DNA from: Panacagrimonas sp965216845
GTDB lineage: Bacteria; Pseudomonadota; Gammaproteobacteria; Nevskiales; Nevskiaceae
NCBI GenBank assembly: GCA_965216845.1
Contig: OZ244200.1
Location: 2,294,001-2,358,000, forward strand
DNA length: 64,000 nucleotides
Direction: 5' to 3'
The notes beneath the pieces were generated by a model. It ran no database searches and was not told the DNA's origin. It saw only the letters and a program-made list of their open reading frames with translations. Positions within the stretch are counted from its first letter, which is position 1, and each line of letters starts with the position of its first letter. Positions 62,110 to 64,000 of this stretch are shown here, one piece after another. The translations under genes were made by a program, and so were the position numbers.

Positions 62110-63561
62110 TCAACCGTTGGGCAGATAAACCGACTTCAGTTGCTGATAGGACGCCAATGATTCGGGCCCGAGCTCACGGCCAAGGCCGCTCGCCTTGATG
62201 CCACCGAACGGCGATGCCATATCCAGCATGTAGCCGTTGACGCCAATGGTTCCGGTCTGCACGCGACGCGCTACGTTCTGTGCGCGTTTGGAGTCCGACG
62301 ACCACACCGTGCCACCCAGGCCGTACTCGGAATCATTGGCGATGCGAACCGCATCATCCTCATCCTTGTACTTGATGATGGACAGCACCGGACCAAAGAT
62401 TTCTTCCTGCGCGATGGTGGCCGAATTGTCCACGTCCGCGAAGATGGTGGGCTCGACAAACCAGCCGTCGCCGACCCCGCTGGGGCGCCCGCCACCGGCA
62501 ACCAGACGCGCTTCGCGTTTGCCTTTGGCGATATAACCTTCCACCCGATCGCGATGTTCGGAGGACGCCAGCGGCCCGATCTGCGTTTCAGGATCCAGCG
62601 AATGGCCAACCTTGAGACCTCGCGCCATGTCGCCAAACGCCTGGACCACCTCGGCATAGCGGCTTTCCGGCGCCAAAACGCGGGTGGACAGCAAGCAGGT
62701 CTGGCCATTGTTACCGAAGCCGGCGAACATCATGCCTTCGCGGACGTGATCCAGGTCGGCGTCGTCCAGAATGATGCCGGCGGACTTGCCGCCCAGTTCC
62801 AGGCTCACCGGACGCAGCAGGCGGCCGCATACTTCGGCAATCTTGCGGCCAGCGGCGGTGGAGCCGGTAAACGCCACCTTGTCGATACCCGGATGTGATA
62901 CCAGATAGGCGCCGAGCTCACGCCCGCCCGGAACCCAATTGATCACACCGGCGGGCACGCCGGCTTCCGCGGCGGCTTCGGCGACCAGATAACAATCCAG
63001 AACGGTCCCTGGTGAGGGCTTGAGCACCAGACAGCAGCCGGTGGCCAGGGCCGGACAGATCTTGGTCATGGACAGAACCACCGGATAGTTCCAGGGCACG
63101 ATGCCGCCGACCACGCCCACCGGCTCCTTGCGCACCAAGGTGTCGAAACCCATCGGTGATTGACGGCGCTCTTCCACCGCATAGCTGGTTGCCAAAGCCG
63201 CGTAGTAGCGCAGCAGTCCAACCACGTAGTCACCCTCGAATGGTTCGGAGGTCGTCAGGGGCATGCCATTTTGCAGGCTCACGGTGCGCGCCAACTGCGA
63301 TTTGCGTTTCTCCATGGCGTCGGCGAACTTGGTCAATATCGCAGCGCGTTGCTCGGGCGTGCTGTCCGACCAACCACCGTCAAACGCTTTGCGTGCGGCC
63401 GTAACCGCTCGATCAATGTCCGCTTCGGCGCCATCGGGAACGCTGCCGATGACCTCGCCGGTATTGGCGCCGATCACTTCGATACGCTGATCGCCCGCCG
63501 GGTCGGTCCATTGGCCGTCGATAAAGAATGCATCGTGCCGGGTTTGTTCCAATCCTTCCAT
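62110..63561 (-). CDS. Aldehyde dehydrogenase (NAD(P)+)
   Basis: 483 residues, family length. Catalytic residues visible: N158 in VPWNYP, E255 in LELGGKSA, C289 in NNGQTCLLSTR; the nucleotide fold has FTGSTAAGRK. Substrate-binding residues do not identify the aldehyde; the group includes betaine, geranial and benzaldehyde dehydrogenases. It is convergent with cysNC and stands alone. Confidence 0.92.
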   Translation of the reverse strand: MEGLEQTRHDAFFIDGQWTDPAGDQRIEVIGANTGEVIGSVPDGAEADIDRAVTAARKAFDGGWSDSTPEQRAAILTKFADAMEKRKSQLARTVSLQNGMPLTTSEPFEGDYVVGLLRYYAALATSYAVEERRQSPMGFDTLVRKEPVGVVGGIVPWNYPVVLSMTKICPALATGCCLVLKPSPGTVLDCYLVAEAAAEAGVPAGVINWVPGGRELGAYLVSHPGIDKVAFTGSTAAGRKIAEVCGRLLRPVSLELGGKSAGIILDDADLDHVREGMMFAGFGNNGQTCLLSTRVLAPESRYAEVVQAFGDMARGLKVGHSLDPETQIGPLASSEHRDRVEGYIAKGKREARLVAGGGRPSGVGDGWFVEPTIFADVDNSATIAQEEIFGPVLSIIKYKDEDDAVRIANDSEYGLGGTVWSSDSKRAQNVARRVQTGTIGVNGYMLDMASPFGGIKASGLGRELGPESLASYQQLKSVYLPNG

Positions 63562-64000
63562 TTTTCACCTCACTGCGTCATTGGCGAGTCTGGCCCGATC
63601 AGGCCGGCGCGCCCTCCTCCGATTGATGATTCGCGTCCGGTCAAGCAAACCGGAGCCGGATCAACCATAGCAGCAATGTCGCCAACACCGGTACGCTTGC
63701 GAACCGGTTACCCGACTCGCCGGTGATGGCGCCGTACGCAGCGGAATCCGACCGCGGCTGCGGTCACGCCAACGGGGCGTGCAAGCCGGTGTTCCGAAGC
63801 ACAGGGTGCGGACGCCAACGCTAATGGTGTCTTTGGCAACCGCAGCGATCACAGCGCACCCGGACACGACTCGAAAAAACACCGTATGAGCAGGCACCTT
63901 CGCTTGCCGTGTTCACTGACGAGACCTGGCTGAAAATTTGATCAGCAGGCTTTGGGGCATTTGCAGGTCGATCAGAGACGCCGCAATGCGGACGGGATTG
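63562..64000. other. Right-end stretch without a confident complete gene
   Basis: A 78-codon minus-strand frame (63661-63897) has Cys/Arg-rich, low-complexity codon use and no recognisable product, and is not called. The one suggestive item is a minus-strand frame open from the edge to a stop at 63913, listed separately. No repeat, RNA or promoter is convincing. Confidence 0.45.
63913..64000 (-). CDS. Possible 3' end of a minus-strand gene cut by the window edge
   Basis: About 28 codons are open from the edge to a TGA at 63913-63915, ending LIKFSARSRQ. Codon choice resembles neighbouring genes, but the piece is too short to assign a family, and it may be chance. Confidence 0.25.
   Translation of the reverse strand, partial: NPVRIAASLIDLQMPQSLLIKFSARSRQ

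Noticed and set aside
63661..63897. 78-codon minus-strand frame near the right end
   Set aside because: Cys/Arg-rich, no ribosome site, no domain; unlike neighbouring genes in codon use.

Overview
The window is high-GC, densely packed chromosomal DNA from a gammaproteobacterium. The evidence is gene order: yebC-ruvCAB-ybgC-tolQRAB-pal-cpoB-queE-queC-tRNA-Lys, gyrA-serC-pheA-hisC-tyrA-aroA-cmk-rpsA-ihfB-lapAB and cysD-cysNC are arrangements of Pseudomonas-, Xanthomonas- and Nevskia-type gammaproteobacteria. Genus cannot be read from the sequence. No transposase, integrase, CRISPR array or rRNA was seen.

Layout. (1) 1-8235 is a metal-resistance block: a czcCBA-type RND efflux operon with a small leader gene on the minus strand (czcA runs off the left edge), divergent from copAB on the plus strand; a MerR-family operator/promoter overlaps the start of copA. 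(2) 8313-10324 holds an E3 lipoamide dehydrogenase gene and a YfaZ-like outer-membrane gene. (3) 10331-19977 is the housekeeping run yebC-ruvCAB-tol/pal-queEC, ending at tRNA-Lys(TTT) at 20038-20113. (4) 20138-34713 is the accessory highlight: six tightly packed minus-strand genes plus one divergent plus-strand gene that look like a complete electron conduit from cytoplasm to cell exterior. (5) 34864-48785 is gyrA, serine and aromatic biosynthesis, cmk, rpsA, ihfB and lapAB. (6) 48854-57992 contains a Na/Ca-type antiporter, a UbiA-family prenyltransferase with an FAD oxidoreductase, a TetR regulator, and an apparent operon of a molybdopterin oxidoreductase, a 76-residue unknown, a Baeyer-Villiger monooxygenase and moaB. 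(7) 58158-63561 has a LysR regulator divergent from cysD-cysNC, then an aldehyde dehydrogenase. The last 440 bases hold no convincing complete gene.

How region 4 may work (inference from domain content). A soluble FAD/NAD(P) oxidoreductase fused to two cyclic-nucleotide domains and a four-cluster ferredoxin domain would load electrons onto a multihistidine membrane protein. A membrane-anchored decaheme cytochrome with a cytoplasmic FHA domain would carry them into the periplasm. A FimV/LysM-like beta-barrel and a decaheme-beta-propeller protein would carry them across or onto the outer membrane. A lipoprotein with two HbpS/GlcG-like domains sits in the same operon. The FHA and cyclic-nucleotide domains suggest the conduit is gated by intracellular signals. 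I do not recognise a characterised counterpart for this combination, and it is the best candidate here for an undescribed system.
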